64,000 nucleotides of DNA from Rickettsia felis URRWXCal2 (GCA_000012145.1 CP000053.1:682001-746000), one strand, 5' to 3'. Shown: positions 9,904 to 20,193, numbered from the stretch's first letter. The notes: generated from the letters alone by a model not told the origin. Numbers and translations: made by a program.

Positions 9904-11143
9904 TTTAAGACAAGAAGTAGTAACATTCGGCTGTAGACTTAATATTTACGAAAGTGAGATAATACGAAAAAACTTGGAATTATCGGGTATCGATAATGTG
10001 GCAATATTCAATACTTGTGCTGTAACTAAAGCGGCTGAGAAACAAGCAAGACAAGCTATCCGCAAGGCTAAAAAAAATAATCCTGATTTAAAAATTATCG
10101 TTACCGGTTGTAGCGCTCAAACAAGTCCACAAATGTACGGTAATATGCCGGAAGTTGATAAGGTTATAGGTAATGAAGAGAAGTTATTGCCTAGCTATTA
10201 CCAAATTACGGATGAAAAAATAGCAGTTAACGATATAATGTCGGTGAAAGAGACGGCAGGTCATTTAGTAAGTAGCTTTGACGGTAAATCTCGTGCTTTT
10301 ATTCAGGTACAAAACGGTTGTGATCATTTTTGCACTTTCTGTATTATCCCTTACGGTAGAGGTAAAAGTAGATCAGTACCGATAGGAGCTATAGTGAGCC
10401 AAGTAAAGCATTTAGTACTAAACGGCTTTAAAGAGGTGGTATTTACCGGTGTTGATGTTACGGCTTACGGTTCAGATTTACCCGGAAGCCCAACATTTGC
10501 ACAAATGATTAAACGAGTTTTAAATTTAGTGCCTGAACTAAAAAGGCTTCGTTTATCTTCAATAGATGTTGCAGAAATAGATGATGAACTTTTTGAGCTT
10601 ATAGCTTATAGTGAGAGGATAATGCCGCACTTTCATATTAGCTTGCAAGCAGGCGATGATATGATATTAAAACGTATGAAAAGACGTCATAATAGGGCAA
10701 ATGTAATAGAGTTTTGTCGAAAGTTGCGGGCTATAAGACCGGAAGTATCGTTTGGAGCTGATATTATAGCTGGTTTCCCGACTGAAACTCCTGAAATGTT
10801 TGAAAATACAAGAAAATTAATTTCAGAAGCGGAATTACAATATTTACATGTTTTTCCTTATTCGGAAAGAGAAGGAACGCCTGCAGCACGTATGCCGCAA
10901 GTACCGAAAGCTATAAGGAAAGAAAGAGCCGAAATTCTAAGACAAGAGGGGCAGAATCAGCTATCTGAGTTCTTTAAGAAGCATATAGGTCAGAAAGTAG
11001 AGTTATTGGTAGAGAATAATAATATCGCCCATACCGAAAATTTTATTCCGGTAAAGCTAGACAAACCTTTAGAAATAGGGCAGATATTTAAAGCGAAGTT
11101 GGTGGGAATAGAGGGGAATAATATGAAGTGCGAGTTGGTTTAA
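9893..11143 (+). CDS. mtaB: tRNA t6A37 methylthiotransferase, MtaB type
   Basis: This radical-SAM enzyme adds a methylthio group to N6-threonylcarbamoyladenosine at position 37 of tRNAs reading ANN codons. The N-terminal UPF0004 domain starts QEVVTFGCRLNIYESE, with cluster cysteines in FGCRLN, NTCAVT and VTGCSAQ. The radical-SAM core has CDHFCTFCIIPYGRGKSRS (CxxxCxxC) and the family pattern RLSSIDVAEID. A TRAM-like domain closes the protein. I chose GTG 9893, inside the end of dapF and preceded by GGGGAA, because it sits directly before the conserved N-terminus; a GTG at 9878 is the alternative. CRLN rather than CQMN supports MtaB over MiaB. Confidence 0.92.
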   Translation: MSNNLRQEVVTFGCRLNIYESEIIRKNLELSGIDNVAIFNTCAVTKAAEKQARQAIRKAKKNNPDLKIIVTGCSAQTSPQMYGNMPEVDKVIGNEEKLLPSYYQITDEKIAVNDIMSVKETAGHLVSSFDGKSRAFIQVQNGCDHFCTFCIIPYGRGKSRSVPIGAIVSQVKHLVLNGFKEVVFTGVDVTAYGSDLPGSPTFAQMIKRVLNLVPELKRLRLSSIDVAEIDDELFELIAYSERIMPHFHISLQAGDDMILKRMKRRHNRANVIEFCRKLRAIRPEVSFGADIIAGFPTETPEMFENTRKLISEAELQYLHVFPYSEREGTPAARMPQVPKAIRKERAEILRQEGQNQLSEFFKKHIGQKVELLVENNNIAHTENFIPVKLDKPLEIGQIFKAKLVGIEGNNMKCELV

Positions 11144-11149
11144 CCACCT

Positions 11150-11219
11150 CGTCATTGCGAGGAGAGGCGAAGCCTCGACGCGGCAATCTCAGGAAATTCG
11201 ATGAGATTGCCGCGTCGAT
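11150..11219. repeat. PAL-A element, 3' truncated
   Basis: The left arm CGTCATTGCGAGGAGAGGCG and the centre gcaatctcagg...gagattgccgcgtcga are present, but the closing CTCGCAATGACG arm is missing. A PAL-C element begins 17 bases further on, which suggests that its arrival removed the end. Confidence 0.85.
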
Positions 11220-11236
11220 CAAAAAACGTCCTCTGT

Positions 11237-11342
11237 GTCATCCTGTGGCTTGTCCACGGGATCCAGCATAAAGCGAGATAAATCGAGCTTTTTATAGCTG
11301 TATTTTTTATTACTGGATCCCGTGGACAAGCCACGGGATGAC
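11237..11342. repeat. PAL-C palindromic element upstream of pheS
   Basis: GTCATCCTGTGGCTTGTCCA pairs with GGACAAGCCACGGGATGAC. The centre contains ataaagcgagataaatcgag, the inner sequence normally seen in PAL-B copies, so this copy looks like a hybrid. It ends 30 bases before the pheS start. Confidence 0.88.
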
Positions 11343-11372
11343 AGTGTTAACATAAAACAAACAAAAAACATC

Positions 11373-12422
11373 ATGGAAAATATAGAAACAATATTAAGAC
11401 TTGCTGAGGAAAAAATCTTATTAGTACAAAACTTAAAAGAACTACAAGAATATAAAGTAGAATTTTTAGGTAAAAACGGTATAGTGACCGGTGAGCTTAA
11501 AAAATTAGGTAGTTTAAATGAACAGGAACGTAAAGAATTTGGCTTAAAAATCAATAAATTAAAAGATAAAATACAAAATATAATAAAAGCAAAAGAAGAA
11601 ATTTTAGAGGAGCAGGAACTAAATTTAAAACTTGCTGCCGATAAAATTGATTTAACAATCCCAGCAAGAAGATATAAGCAAGGTTCTATTCATCCAATAA
11701 CACAATGTAGTGAGGAGTTAATACAAGTATTTTCGCAGTTTGGTTTTACTATAGAAAACGGACCGAATATCGAGAATGATTTCCATAATTTTACTTCTCT
11801 CAATTTTGAAGATGACCATCCCGCAAGGCAAATGCATGATACTTTTTATTTGAAAGGTCAAGAAAACAATAAACCGCTGTTATTACGTACTCATACCTCA
11901 ACAGTGCAGATTAGAGCTATGAAAAACGGCAAACCGCCTTTTAGGTTTATAGCACCTGGTAGGACTTATAGATCAGATTCGGATATGACGCATACGCCGA
12001 TGTTTCACCAAATAGAAGGACTTGTTATTGATAAAAATATCAATATGGGGCATTTAAAATATGTTATCACGGAATTTATAAAAAGCTTTTTTGAAAATTC
12101 TAATATTGAATTACGTTTTAGACCCAGCTTTTTCCCATTTACCGAACCTTCTGCCGAAGTTGATATTCGGATGAATAAAAACGATAAATGGCTTGAGGTA
12201 CTCGGTTGCGGGATGGTCCATCCAAACGTGCTTAAAAATGTCGGTATCGATAGTAGTGAGTATCAAGGTTTTGCTTTTGGGCTTGGGGTAGAGCGTTTTG
12301 CAATGCTAAAATATAATATCAAAGATTTAAGACAATTTTTTGAAGGAGATATGCGTTGGCTAAAACATTATAATTTTGGGAGCTTTGATATACCGAATTT
12401 AGCAGGAGGGCTTACGAAATGA
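11373..12422 (+). CDS. pheS: Phenylalanine--tRNA ligase alpha subunit
   Basis: This is the catalytic subunit of the (alpha-beta)2 synthetase that charges tRNA-Phe. The 349 residues begin with an N-terminal coiled coil ([17 protein letters not shown]...). They then show class II motif 1 ([16 protein letters not shown], then [14 protein letters not shown]), motif 2 ([31 protein letters not shown]) and motif 3 ([16 protein letters not shown]). I chose ATG 11373. A longer frame from a GTG at 11322 would read through a PAL-C arm and is unlikely. The stop overlaps the pheT start (ATGA). Confidence 0.97.
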   Translation: MENIETILRLAEEKILLVQNLKELQEYKVEFLGKNGIVTGELKKLGSLNEQERKEFGLKINKLKDKIQNIIKAKEEILEEQELNLKLAADKIDLTIPARRYKQGSIHPITQCSEELIQVFSQFGFTIENGPNIENDFHNFTSLNFEDDHPARQMHDTFYLKGQENNKPLLLRTHTSTVQIRAMKNGKPPFRFIAPGRTYRSDSDMTHTPMFHQIEGLVIDKNINMGHLKYVITEFIKSFFENSNIELRFRPSFFPFTEPSAEVDIRMNKNDKWLEVLGCGMVHPNVLKNVGIDSSEYQGFAFGLGVERFAMLKYNIKDLRQFFEGDMRWLKHYNFGSFDIPNLAGGLTK

Positions 12423-14875
12423 AATTTACGTTATCATGGTTAAAACAATTTTTAGAGACTTCTAGCACAGTTATTGAAATTGCCGAAGCCCTAACAGCTA
12501 TTGGTCTTGAAGTAGAGGAGGTGATAGATAAAGCGGCAGAGCTACAAAAGTTTGAAGTAGCATATATAGCAAGTACTAAACCTCACCCGTCAGCCGATAA
12601 GTTAAAACTTTGTGATGTTGAGACTAAAAGCGGTATGCGACAAATAGTTTGTGGTGCGAGTAATGCAAGAGCAGGTATAAAAGTAGTACTTGCAAATATC
12701 GGAATAGAAATACCAAACGGTAAATTTAAGATTAAGGAATCTATTATTAGAGGCGAAAAAAGCTGTGGTATGCTTTGCTCTGAAGAAGAATTACTGCTAG
12801 CTTCAGAGTCTGAAGGGATTATAGAGCTATATGAAGATGCCGTAGTTGGAGAGAATTTTACTAAATATTACGGTTTAGATGACCCTATATTTGTTATTAA
12901 CGTTACTCCTAATCGTGGTGATGCACTTGGAGTTTACGGCATTGCAAGAGATTTAGCAGCTAAAGGAATAGGAATACTTAAAGAGCTAGAAATTCCAGAA
13001 ATAAAGAGTACCTTTACTTCTAAAATGAAGCTTAACGTGCAAGACAAAGAAGCCTGTCCTTTATTTACTTTTAGAGAAATAAGAAATTTAAAAAATAAAC
13101 CAAGCCCTGATTGGTTACGGAAATTATTAAAAAATGTCGGGGTAAAAACTATTTCAAGCCTAGTTGATGTAACAAATTATATTTCCTATAGCTTTGGGCA
13201 GCCGATGCATGCTTATGATGCGGATAGGATAAAAGGGGGGATTAGTGTAGCACGTCATTGCGAGAAGTGTAGCGACGAAGCAATCTCAGGACAACAAAAA
13301 GAGATTGCCGCGGCTGCTTTGCAGCCTCGCAATGACGTAGCTAAATTCCACGCTCTAAACGGCAAAGAATATTTACTTACCGAAAATGATTTAGCTATAA
13401 AAGATGAAAGCGGTATCCAAGGTCTTGCCGGTGTCATTGGAGGGGCTAAGAGTAGTTGTACTGATAGTACGACTAATATAATACTGGAAGCTGCATGTTT
13501 TAATGCTAAAATGGTTGCAGCTAGCGGGCGAAGATTTCAAATTGATACGGATGCTAGATATCGTAATGAGCGTAATATCGATAGAAATTTTACGGAAAAA
13601 GCTTTAGACATAGCGACTAATCTTATTTTGTCAATATGCGGAAACGGTGAAGTATCGGAAGTAGTGAAATTCGGTGAGAAAGAGCCTCAAAAAAAACCTT
13701 TAGATTTTTCAGCATACTATTTAGAAAAAATTACGGGAATTAAATTAAGTATTAAAGAGATAGAAGCTATATTAAATGAACTAGGATTTATTACGGATGT
13801 TAAAGGTGAGATTATAAAGGTAATAGCTCCCTCTTGGCGTCATGATATAACTATTTTAGAAGATATAGCTGAAGAAATCACTCGTATTTACGGCTATGAT
13901 AAAATAGAGAGTATAAAACTACCCGAACTAGACCAAGATAATAATAAGCTAAGAGAGTATAAAAGAATATCTAGTTTTAAAAGGATATTAGCAAGCAAAG
14001 GCTATGATGAGGTAGTAACTAACTCTTTTATGAGTAGTGAAGATGCAAAGTTGTTTGCTGAATTAAAAGAAGAGTTATTTTTGCTTAATCCTATTAGCAT
14101 AGGAGACAATTATATGCGTCCTACTATACTGCCGAATTTGTTAAGTATAGTAAGTAAAAATCTAGCACGCTCTATAAAGGATATGGCTTTTTTTGAAGTT
14201 GGACCGAGCTTTATAGATTTAAATACGGAAGCAACTTATTTAACGGCAATTATAAGCGGTTCATATAATAATAAAAATCCTCATTCGCTTGGACGAGGCT
14301 ATGATATTTTTGATCTTAAAGGCGATTTAGAGCTGGTAGTGGATTATGCAGGACTATCTATAGATAAATGTATAGCAACAAATGGGACAGCATTGCCACA
14401 ATACTATCATCCAACTAGAGCAGTAAATATAGGGCTTGGTAAAAATTTATTAGGTCATTTTGGACAGATACACCCTAAAATCTTGAAATATTACGATATT
14501 AATCAGGAAATATTTGCATTCGAGCTAAATATTACGAATTTGCCGTTGATAAAAGCTAAATTCGGTAAAAGAGAAGAATTTGCAGTATCGGATTTCCAAG
14601 CTAATTTTAGAGATTACGCATTCATTGTTGATCAAGATCATAGAGTCGGTGAAATAATATCATATATAAATAATTTTAATAAAAAGCTTGTCAAATCAGT
14701 TATATTATTTGATATTTATAGCGGTGATAAATTACCTGAAAGTAAAAAATCTATAGCCATTAAAATAGAGCTACAAGCAGATGATCGTACTTTAACTGAA
14801 GCTGACTTAAATTTATTTAGCCAAGATTTAATTGCAGCTATTGAACAAAAATTTCAAGGAACATTAAGAGAATAA
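12419..14875 (+). CDS. pheT: Phenylalanine--tRNA ligase beta subunit with palindrome insertion
   Basis: This is the non-catalytic and editing subunit that partners PheS. The 818 residues contain an N-terminal tRNA-binding OB fold (about 40-150, [15 protein letters not shown]), B3/B4 domains ([20 protein letters not shown]), a B5 domain around residues 440-500, the class II-like core, and a C-terminal anticodon-binding FDX-ACB domain (about 725-818, [20 protein letters not shown]). Between GGISV and [16 protein letters not shown] the protein carries about 28 extra residues ([16 protein letters not shown]...LQPRND) encoded by a PAL-A element at 13253-13337. The frame survives the insertion and the gene is essential, so the loop is evidently tolerated. 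It starts in the pheS stop (ATGA) and ends 4 bases before dnaN. Confidence 0.96.
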   Translation: MKFTLSWLKQFLETSSTVIEIAEALTAIGLEVEEVIDKAAELQKFEVAYIASTKPHPSADKLKLCDVETKSGMRQIVCGASNARAGIKVVLANIGIEIPNGKFKIKESIIRGEKSCGMLCSEEELLLASESEGIIELYEDAVVGENFTKYYGLDDPIFVINVTPNRGDALGVYGIARDLAAKGIGILKELEIPEIKSTFTSKMKLNVQDKEACPLFTFREIRNLKNKPSPDWLRKLLKNVGVKTISSLVDVTNYISYSFGQPMHAYDADRIKGGISVARHCEKCSDEAISGQQKEIAAAALQPRNDVAKFHALNGKEYLLTENDLAIKDESGIQGLAGVIGGAKSSCTDSTTNIILEAACFNAKMVAASGRRFQIDTDARYRNERNIDRNFTEKALDIATNLILSICGNGEVSEVVKFGEKEPQKKPLDFSAYYLEKITGIKLSIKEIEAILNELGFITDVKGEIIKVIAPSWRHDITILEDIAEEITRIYGYDKIESIKLPELDQDNNKLREYKRISSFKRILASKGYDEVVTNSFMSSEDAKLFAELKEELFLLNPISIGDNYMRPTILPNLLSIVSKNLARSIKDMAFFEVGPSFIDLNTEATYLTAIISGSYNNKNPHSLGRGYDIFDLKGDLELVVDYAGLSIDKCIATNGTALPQYYHPTRAVNIGLGKNLLGHFGQIHPKILKYYDINQEIFAFELNITNLPLIKAKFGKREEFAVSDFQANFRDYAFIVDQDHRVGEIISYINNFNKKLVKSVILFDIYSGDKLPESKKSIAIKIELQADDRTLTEADLNLFSQDLIAAIEQKFQGTLRE
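13253..13337. repeat. PAL-A element in frame inside pheT
   Basis: The 85-base element runs CGTCATTGCGAGAAGTGTAG to GCCTCGCAATGACG and is read as [12 protein letters not shown]...LQPRND. The same frame is used in the RND pump and TolC-like genes. It interrupts the B3/B4 region. Confidence 0.93.
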
Positions 14876-14879
14876 CAAT

Positions 14880-16019
14880 ATGTTAAAATTAATAGTTGAA
14901 ACAAAAACGTTAGTTCAGTCCCTAGGGTTTGCAAGTTCCGTTGTTGAAAAACGTAATGTAATACCTGAATATGCAAACATTAAATTATCGGCAAAAGACG
15001 GCAATCTAGAGCTTAGTTCTACTAATATGGATTTGTACTTAAGTCAAAAAATAGCAGTACAGGTAGTAAGTGAAGGTGAACTTACCGTTTCTACGAAAAC
15101 TCTAAATGATATAGTCCGAAAACTTCCGGATTCCGAGCTTACATTAACAGATCTCGGTACAACGGGACTTGAAATCAAAGGAAAAAATTGTAAATTTAAT
15201 TTATTTACTTTGCCGGTTAGTTCTTTTCCTCCAATGGATAGTATTAATCCTGAAGCAAGTTTTAAAATTTCCTGCACGGATTTTGCTAAAATAATCGAAT
15301 CGACAAAATTTTCGATTTCTTTAGATGAAACTCGTTATAATTTAAACGGTGTTTATTTACACATAAAAGACAAAGAGTTTTGTTCGGCAAGTACCGATGG
15401 ACATAGGCTTTCGATTTCATGGGTAACATTAGAAAAACAAATAAAGAATTTTGGAGTTATATTACCGCAAAAAAGTGCCGAGGAAATTTTAAAAATAGTT
15501 AAAGATCCTAAAAATATAAATGAAGATATAGAAATTTTATTAAGTAGCAATAAGATTAAATTTATATGTAACGAAAATACTATTATGCTATCAAAGCTTA
15601 TAGACGGTACTTTCCCTGATTATAGTGCTTTTATTCCGGAAAGCAGCAGCTCAAAATTAGTAATTAATCGAAAAATATTTGCAGATAGTATAGAAAGGAT
15701 AGCGATAATAACCGTTGAAAAATTTAGAGCGGTAAAATTATCCTTATCTCGTGAAACCTTAGAGATTAGTGCCGTCGGTGAGGCAAGAGGTAACGCAAAA
15801 GAGGTTATTAATTCTTCACAAGATAAGGAAAGTTTTTATGAATATAATAGTGATGAGTCTTTAGCTATAGGCTTTAATCCGCAATATTTGGAAGATGTCT
15901 TAAAAGCCGTGAAGTCGGATTTAGTAGAACTATATTTTTCAGATGTTTCAGCACCGGTACTTATTAAATTTCCTGAGAATCCTAAAGATATTTTTGTCGT
16001 CATGCCAGTTAAGGTGTAG
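14880..16019 (+). CDS. dnaN: DNA polymerase III sliding clamp beta
   Basis: This is the ring-shaped processivity clamp of the replicative polymerase. Its 379 residues match the family length. The three-domain fold is visible in [60 protein letters not shown] and the C-terminal [12 protein letters not shown] with the end motif [21 protein letters not shown]. The gene starts 4 bases after pheT, an arrangement that suggests co-transcription with pheST rather than the dnaA-dnaN linkage of many bacteria. Confidence 0.97.
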   Translation: MLKLIVETKTLVQSLGFASSVVEKRNVIPEYANIKLSAKDGNLELSSTNMDLYLSQKIAVQVVSEGELTVSTKTLNDIVRKLPDSELTLTDLGTTGLEIKGKNCKFNLFTLPVSSFPPMDSINPEASFKISCTDFAKIIESTKFSISLDETRYNLNGVYLHIKDKEFCSASTDGHRLSISWVTLEKQIKNFGVILPQKSAEEILKIVKDPKNINEDIEILLSSNKIKFICNENTIMLSKLIDGTFPDYSAFIPESSSSKLVINRKIFADSIERIAIITVEKFRAVKLSLSRETLEISAVGEARGNAKEVINSSQDKESFYEYNSDESLAIGFNPQYLEDVLKAVKSDLVELYFSDVSAPVLIKFPENPKDIFVVMPVKV

Positions 16020-16031
16020 CCTTAGTTTTTC

Positions 16032-16129
16032 CGTCATAAGCTAAGCGACTGAAAGGAGCGTGGTAATCTCATAAAATAAGATTCCTGAGATTGCTTCGTC
16101 AATTACTTCGTAATTTCCTCGCAATGACG
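16032..16129. repeat. PAL-A palindromic element
   Basis: The degraded left arm CGTCATAAGCTAAGCGACTG pairs with the intact right arm ...ACTTCGTAATTTCCTCGCAATGACG. The central gagattgc/gtaatctc pair is present. It lies between dnaN and the DUF3576 gene. Confidence 0.8.
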
Positions 16130-16211
16130 AAAAGGTTGTTTCAAATAATTTTTGACTAATAGCCAAAGCTTCTCTATTATTTCTCTCAAGCACTCTAATT
16201 AAATATTGGTT

Positions 16212-16718
16212 ATGAAAAAAATTATCGGATTATTTTTTGTAATTATACTTAGTGCAATAAGTACTAGTATCTTAGCGGATGATGATTATCCAAAAACAGA
16301 ACGAGAGCAGAAATGGGACGAAGTAGGTTCTATAGCAGGTGAAGAAGGACTAGTTTTTAGACCGGGCAGGGTAAAAAACGAATCTACTAAAGCTGTAGGA
16401 GGTTCAGTTAATAAATATCTTTGGCAAGCAGCATTAGAGACTATAAGTTTTGCTCCTCTTGCATCAGCTGACTCAAACGGCGGTGTGATTATTACGGAAT
16501 GGTATAGCCCACGCTCTAATCCTAATTTTCGATTTAAAATCAATATATTTATCAAAGACGATGTAATAACCCCTGATTCAATTGAAGTGAAAGTATTTGA
16601 GGAAATGCTTAAAAATAAACAATGGGTACTTAATGAAAACACCTCAAATCTTGCTATCACGCTTGAAGATAAAATTTTAAGAAAAGCTAGAGATATATAT
16701 ATTAATAGTGCGAGGTAA
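16212..16718 (+). CDS. DUF3576 secreted protein
   Basis: This 168-residue exported protein has a clear signal peptide (MKKIIGLFFVIILSAISTSILA, cleavage near ADDDYP). The mature part has the DUF3576 pattern LVFRPGR...NKYLWQAALETISFAPLASADSNGG with VIITEWYSP. The family is found in Alphaproteobacteria and its function is unknown; the signal predicts periplasm or outer membrane. I chose ATG 16212 over the TTG at 16206 because it starts directly on the signal peptide. There is no clear operon partner; palindromic elements lie on both sides. Confidence 0.85.
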   Translation: MKKIIGLFFVIILSAISTSILADDDYPKTEREQKWDEVGSIAGEEGLVFRPGRVKNESTKAVGGSVNKYLWQAALETISFAPLASADSNGGVIITEWYSPRSNPNFRFKINIFIKDDVITPDSIEVKVFEEMLKNKQWVLNENTSNLAITLEDKILRKARDIYINSAR

Positions 16719-16753
16719 TGACTTCGTCATTGTGAAGAGGTATTACCCAACTT

Positions 16754-16849
16754 GTCATTGCGAGGAGCGAAGCGACGTGGCAATCTCGTGAAGTAGTATA
16801 AAACTCCTGAGATTGCCGCGTCGATGCTACGCATCTCCTCGCAATGACG
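16754..16849. repeat. PAL-A palindromic element
   Basis: GTCATTGCGAGGAGCGAAGC pairs with a right arm carrying the gatgctacgcatctc head and ending CTCGCAATGACG. It sits between the DUF3576 gene and leuS. Confidence 0.92.
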
Positions 16850-16908
16850 AGACAACTGATCCATGCAACAAATCCTATGACGACGCAGTATATAAATTAT
16901 AAAAAAAT

Positions 16909-19416
16909 ATGAATCAAATAGAACAAAAATGGCAACAAATTTGGTATGATGAGAAAGCTTTTGAGGTATCAAACGAGAGTAGCAAGCCAAAATATTACGT
17001 ACTTGAAATGTTGCCTTATCCTTCCGGTAAAATCCATGTAGGTCATGTACGCAACTATTCTATAGGTGATGTTATTGCAAGGTTTATGACTATGCAAGGT
17101 TTTAACGTGCTTCATCCGATGGGCTGGGATGCTTTTGGGCTACCTGCCGAAAATGCCGCAATAAAAAATAATTCTCATCCGAAAGATTGGACTTATTCTA
17201 ATATCGAGAATATGAAAAAGCAGCTAAAATCTATGGGCTTTTCTTATGATTGGTCTAGAGAGATAAATAGTTGTGATCCGCAGTATTATAAACATGAGCA
17301 GAAATTCTTTTTAGAGCTTTATGAGAGAAATCTTGCTTATCAAAAAGAATCGCTTGTTAACTGGGATCCGGTTGATAATACCGTTCTTGCAAATGAGCAA
17401 GTTGTAGACGGGCGTGGTTGGCGTTCAGGTGCAATTGTTGAGAAGCGTTATTTAAAGCAATGGTTCTTAAAAATCACCGATTATGCTGAAGAGTTATTAA
17501 ATGAAATTCAGAATTTAAAAGAATGGCCTGAAGCCGTTCGCTCTATGCAAGAGAAATGGATAGGTAAATCGATAGGTGCTAACTTTCATTTCAAAATTAA
17601 GGATAATGAAGATAATACTATAGAAGTATTCTCAACCAAACCTGAAACTATTTTCGGCGCTGGTTTTATAGGAATTGCCTTTAATCATCCAATAATAGAG
17701 AAATTAATTTCTAAGACACCTGAAATATTGAGTTTTATAACTAAATGTTCGCATATTACAGGAAGTAGCGAACTAGAAAAGACTGAAAAAGAGGGAGTCT
17801 TTACCGGTCTTTATGTCATTCATCCTTTCGATTCAAATATAGTTCTACCGGTTATTATTACGAATTTTGTGTTAATGGATTACGGCACTGGTGCTGTTTT
17901 CGGTTGTCCTGCTCATGACGAACGTGACCATGAATTAGCTGTTAAAATGAATTTGCCTATTAAGCAGGTAATTGAAACGGATATTGATGTACAAAAGACC
18001 GCTTATACGGAAGATGGAATTTTGGTTAACTCAGATTTTCTAAACGGCTTAACTAGTAATGAAGCAAAACAAAAAGTAATCGATGAATTTGAGAAACTAG
18101 GCATAGGTAAACGCAGTGTATATTATCGTCTAAAAGATTGGGGAATTTCTCGTCAACGCTTTTGGGGTTGTCCTATTCCTATGATTCACTGTGAAGCTTG
18201 CGGCATAGTTCCCGTACCGTGCAGTGACTTACCCGTTACGTTACCTGATGATGTTAGTTTTGACGGTCACGGTAATCCGCTTGATCATCATCCTAGTTGG
18301 AAACATGTTAATTGTCCGAAATGCGATAAGTCGGCTATTCGTGAAACCGATACTTTTGATACATTTTTCGAGTCATCTTGGTATTTTACGAGATATTGCA
18401 ATAGCAATGCTACAGAGATGACCGATAAAAAAGCTTGTGATTATTGGCTACCGGTGGATAAATATATAGGCGGTATAGAACATGCAGTAATGCATCTATT
18501 ATATGCAAGGTTTTTCACAAAAGTAATGAACGAACAGAATTACGTAAGCGTTCGTGAGCCTTTTAAAGGGCTATTTACTCAAGGGATGGTGCTGCATGCT
18601 ACTTATAAAGATGAACATAATAATTGGTTATATCCTGAAGAAGTAGTTAAAAAAGGTAATGAATTTTTTCATAAAGAAAGCAATAATAGAGTAGTGCAGG
18701 GACGCATTGAAAAGATGAGTAAGTCTAAAAAGAATCTCATCGATCTTGTGACGATGCAAGAGCAATATGGGGCTGATGCTATTAGGCTTTTTGTACTGTC
18801 CGATAGTCCGCCTGAGAAAGATCTAGAATGGTCGGCAAGCGGTATTGAAGGCTGCTCACGTTTTATTAATAAGCTTGAGCATATGTTTGAGGCGATAGCT
18901 TCTTTAATAGATGATGTGAATAGTGAAATTAACAAAGAATTAAACAGATTAGTTCATTTTACCATAAAGCACGTTGCCGATGATATAAAGCATTTTGTCC
19001 TAAATAGAGCAATAGCACGTATGCGTGAGCTTTCTAATGCTATATCTGCTGAGCTTAATAAAGAAGTGGTTGATGTTAAAACCGTAAGATACGGCTTTAA
19101 TGTTATAGTTCAGCTGCTAAACCCTTTTATCCCGCATATTACGGAAGAAATTTGGCAAAAGCTTGGGAATAAAGAGCGGTTATATAATTCAGCCTTTCCA
19201 GCATTTGATGAATCAATGTTAGAATTAGATACATATGTTATGGCAGTGCAGGTTAATGGCAAACTCCGTGATACTTATGAGTTTAAAACTTCTGCAAGCG
19301 AAGATGAAATAAAGCAAATTACCGTCAATTTGCCAAAAGTACAAAAATTCTTAGAAGGGAAAGAGCCGAAGAAGATTATTCTCGTGCCTCGTAAAATTGT
19401 GAATATTATAGTTTGA
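16909..19416 (+). CDS. leuS: Leucine--tRNA ligase
   Basis: This class Ia synthetase charges tRNA-Leu. The 835 residues include the HIGH-type motif (YPSGKIHVGHVRNYSIGDV, HVGH at 43-46), the CP1 editing domain with its conserved region (VFSTKPETIFGAGFIGIAFN, GTGAVFGCPAHDERD) and a leucine-specific zinc/linker region (CPIPMIHCEACG, CPKCDKSAIRETDTFDTF). The catalytic segment FFESSWYFTRY and the KMSKS loop (602-606) are present, and the end has the anticodon-binding helical bundle. The start is ATG 16909. The gene stands alone between PAL-A elements. Confidence 0.97.
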   Translation: MNQIEQKWQQIWYDEKAFEVSNESSKPKYYVLEMLPYPSGKIHVGHVRNYSIGDVIARFMTMQGFNVLHPMGWDAFGLPAENAAIKNNSHPKDWTYSNIENMKKQLKSMGFSYDWSREINSCDPQYYKHEQKFFLELYERNLAYQKESLVNWDPVDNTVLANEQVVDGRGWRSGAIVEKRYLKQWFLKITDYAEELLNEIQNLKEWPEAVRSMQEKWIGKSIGANFHFKIKDNEDNTIEVFSTKPETIFGAGFIGIAFNHPIIEKLISKTPEILSFITKCSHITGSSELEKTEKEGVFTGLYVIHPFDSNIVLPVIITNFVLMDYGTGAVFGCPAHDERDHELAVKMNLPIKQVIETDIDVQKTAYTEDGILVNSDFLNGLTSNEAKQKVIDEFEKLGIGKRSVYYRLKDWGISRQRFWGCPIPMIHCEACGIVPVPCSDLPVTLPDDVSFDGHGNPLDHHPSWKHVNCPKCDKSAIRETDTFDTFFESSWYFTRYCNSNATEMTDKKACDYWLPVDKYIGGIEHAVMHLLYARFFTKVMNEQNYVSVREPFKGLFTQGMVLHATYKDEHNNWLYPEEVVKKGNEFFHKESNNRVVQGRIEKMSKSKKNLIDLVTMQEQYGADAIRLFVLSDSPPEKDLEWSASGIEGCSRFINKLEHMFEAIASLIDDVNSEINKELNRLVHFTIKHVADDIKHFVLNRAIARMRELSNAISAELNKEVVDVKTVRYGFNVIVQLLNPFIPHITEEIWQKLGNKERLYNSAFPAFDESMLELDTYVMAVQVNGKLRDTYEFKTSASEDEIKQITVNLPKVQKFLEGKEPKKIILVPRKIVNIIV

Positions 19417-19426
19417 TATTTTTTTC

Positions 19427-19525
19427 CGTCATTGCGAGGAAATTGCATAGCAATTGACGAAGCAATCTCAGGAGCTTGTTATTATTTCATGAGATTGCCG
19501 CGTCGCTTCGCTCCTCGCAATGACG
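19427..19525. repeat. PAL-A palindromic element
   Basis: CGTCATTGCGAGGAAATTGC (gcatagcaattga head) pairs with a right arm carrying the gcgaagcg head and ending CTCGCAATGACG. The right flank ATTTGGTATCCACGCAGG is the reverse complement of the flank seen at other copies. Confidence 0.92.
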
Positions 19526-19600
19526 ATTTGGTATCCACGCAGGTACTACGCTCATTCACAATGACGAATGTCAGTAGAGTATGCTTAGTTGCATCACTTT

Positions 19601-20119
19601 TTAGTGTGCCTCAATCGTCCCCATCGCTCCAATCGCAACCATCCCTGTGTCTCCTCCCATTTGCATATGCTCGAAATAAACAGGGTCATTGAGCCACAGT
19701 TTTGCAATATCAAACGGCTCTTCTTGTTGTTGCTGTGACGGACTCTCACGGTAATTACAAATATTTGCAACTGATGCTATTATATAATTTACTGCCCACC
19801 AACAAAATGCTACAACAACATTAATACTTAAAGCATTTACATTATTATCAACATTCAAAGTATTTTTTTCTTTTGATGTTGGTTCTAATGAAGAGTTTAC
19901 AATATTTGTTTCTGGTTGTGATCTTATTTCTCCAAATATACCACTTAGAGTCATGGATAGAATTGTGTCCGGATCTAAAGCATATTTTTCTTCTGATGTT
20001 ATAAAATCTGCATCACCTAAATTATTTTTTTCCCTAGTTATATCACTAAGATAACCACCCTCTAGACTTAGATTTAGTGCTTCATTTGAATCTAAGAGTG
20101 TTGTTATTTTATCAGTCAT
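19601..20119 (-). CDS. Hypothetical protein with one hydrophobic segment
   Basis: The 172-residue frame starts at ATG 20119 (MTDKITTLLDSNEALNLSLE). The first 95 residues are acidic and polar. A hydrophobic segment (ALSINVVVAFCWWAVNYIIASVANIC, about residues 95-120) could span the membrane once. The tail has a QQQQEE run and ends MGGDTGMVAIGAMGTIEAH. I do not recognise the family; it looks restricted to Rickettsia. An inverted repeat lies 27-74 bases upstream of the start codon and may be a regulatory site. Confidence 0.6.
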   Translation of the reverse strand: MTDKITTLLDSNEALNLSLEGGYLSDITREKNNLGDADFITSEEKYALDPDTILSMTLSGIFGEIRSQPETNIVNSSLEPTSKEKNTLNVDNNVNALSINVVVAFCWWAVNYIIASVANICNYRESPSQQQQEEPFDIAKLWLNDPVYFEHMQMGGDTGMVAIGAMGTIEAH

Positions 20120-20145
20120 AAAGATCCACTATTTTAGTTGTTAAT

Positions 20146-20193
20146 TAGGACTGTTAACAAAATAATTTGAAAGCTATCTTGTTAGTAGTCCTA
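20146..20193. promoter_or_regulatory. Inverted repeat upstream of the hypothetical gene at 19601-20119
   Basis: TAGGACTGTTAACAA and TTGTTAGTAGTCCTA are 15-base arms with two mismatches around an 18-base centre. The position just upstream of the start codon suits an operator or a 5' leader hairpin. No T-run follows it on either strand, so a terminator is less likely. Confidence 0.4.
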
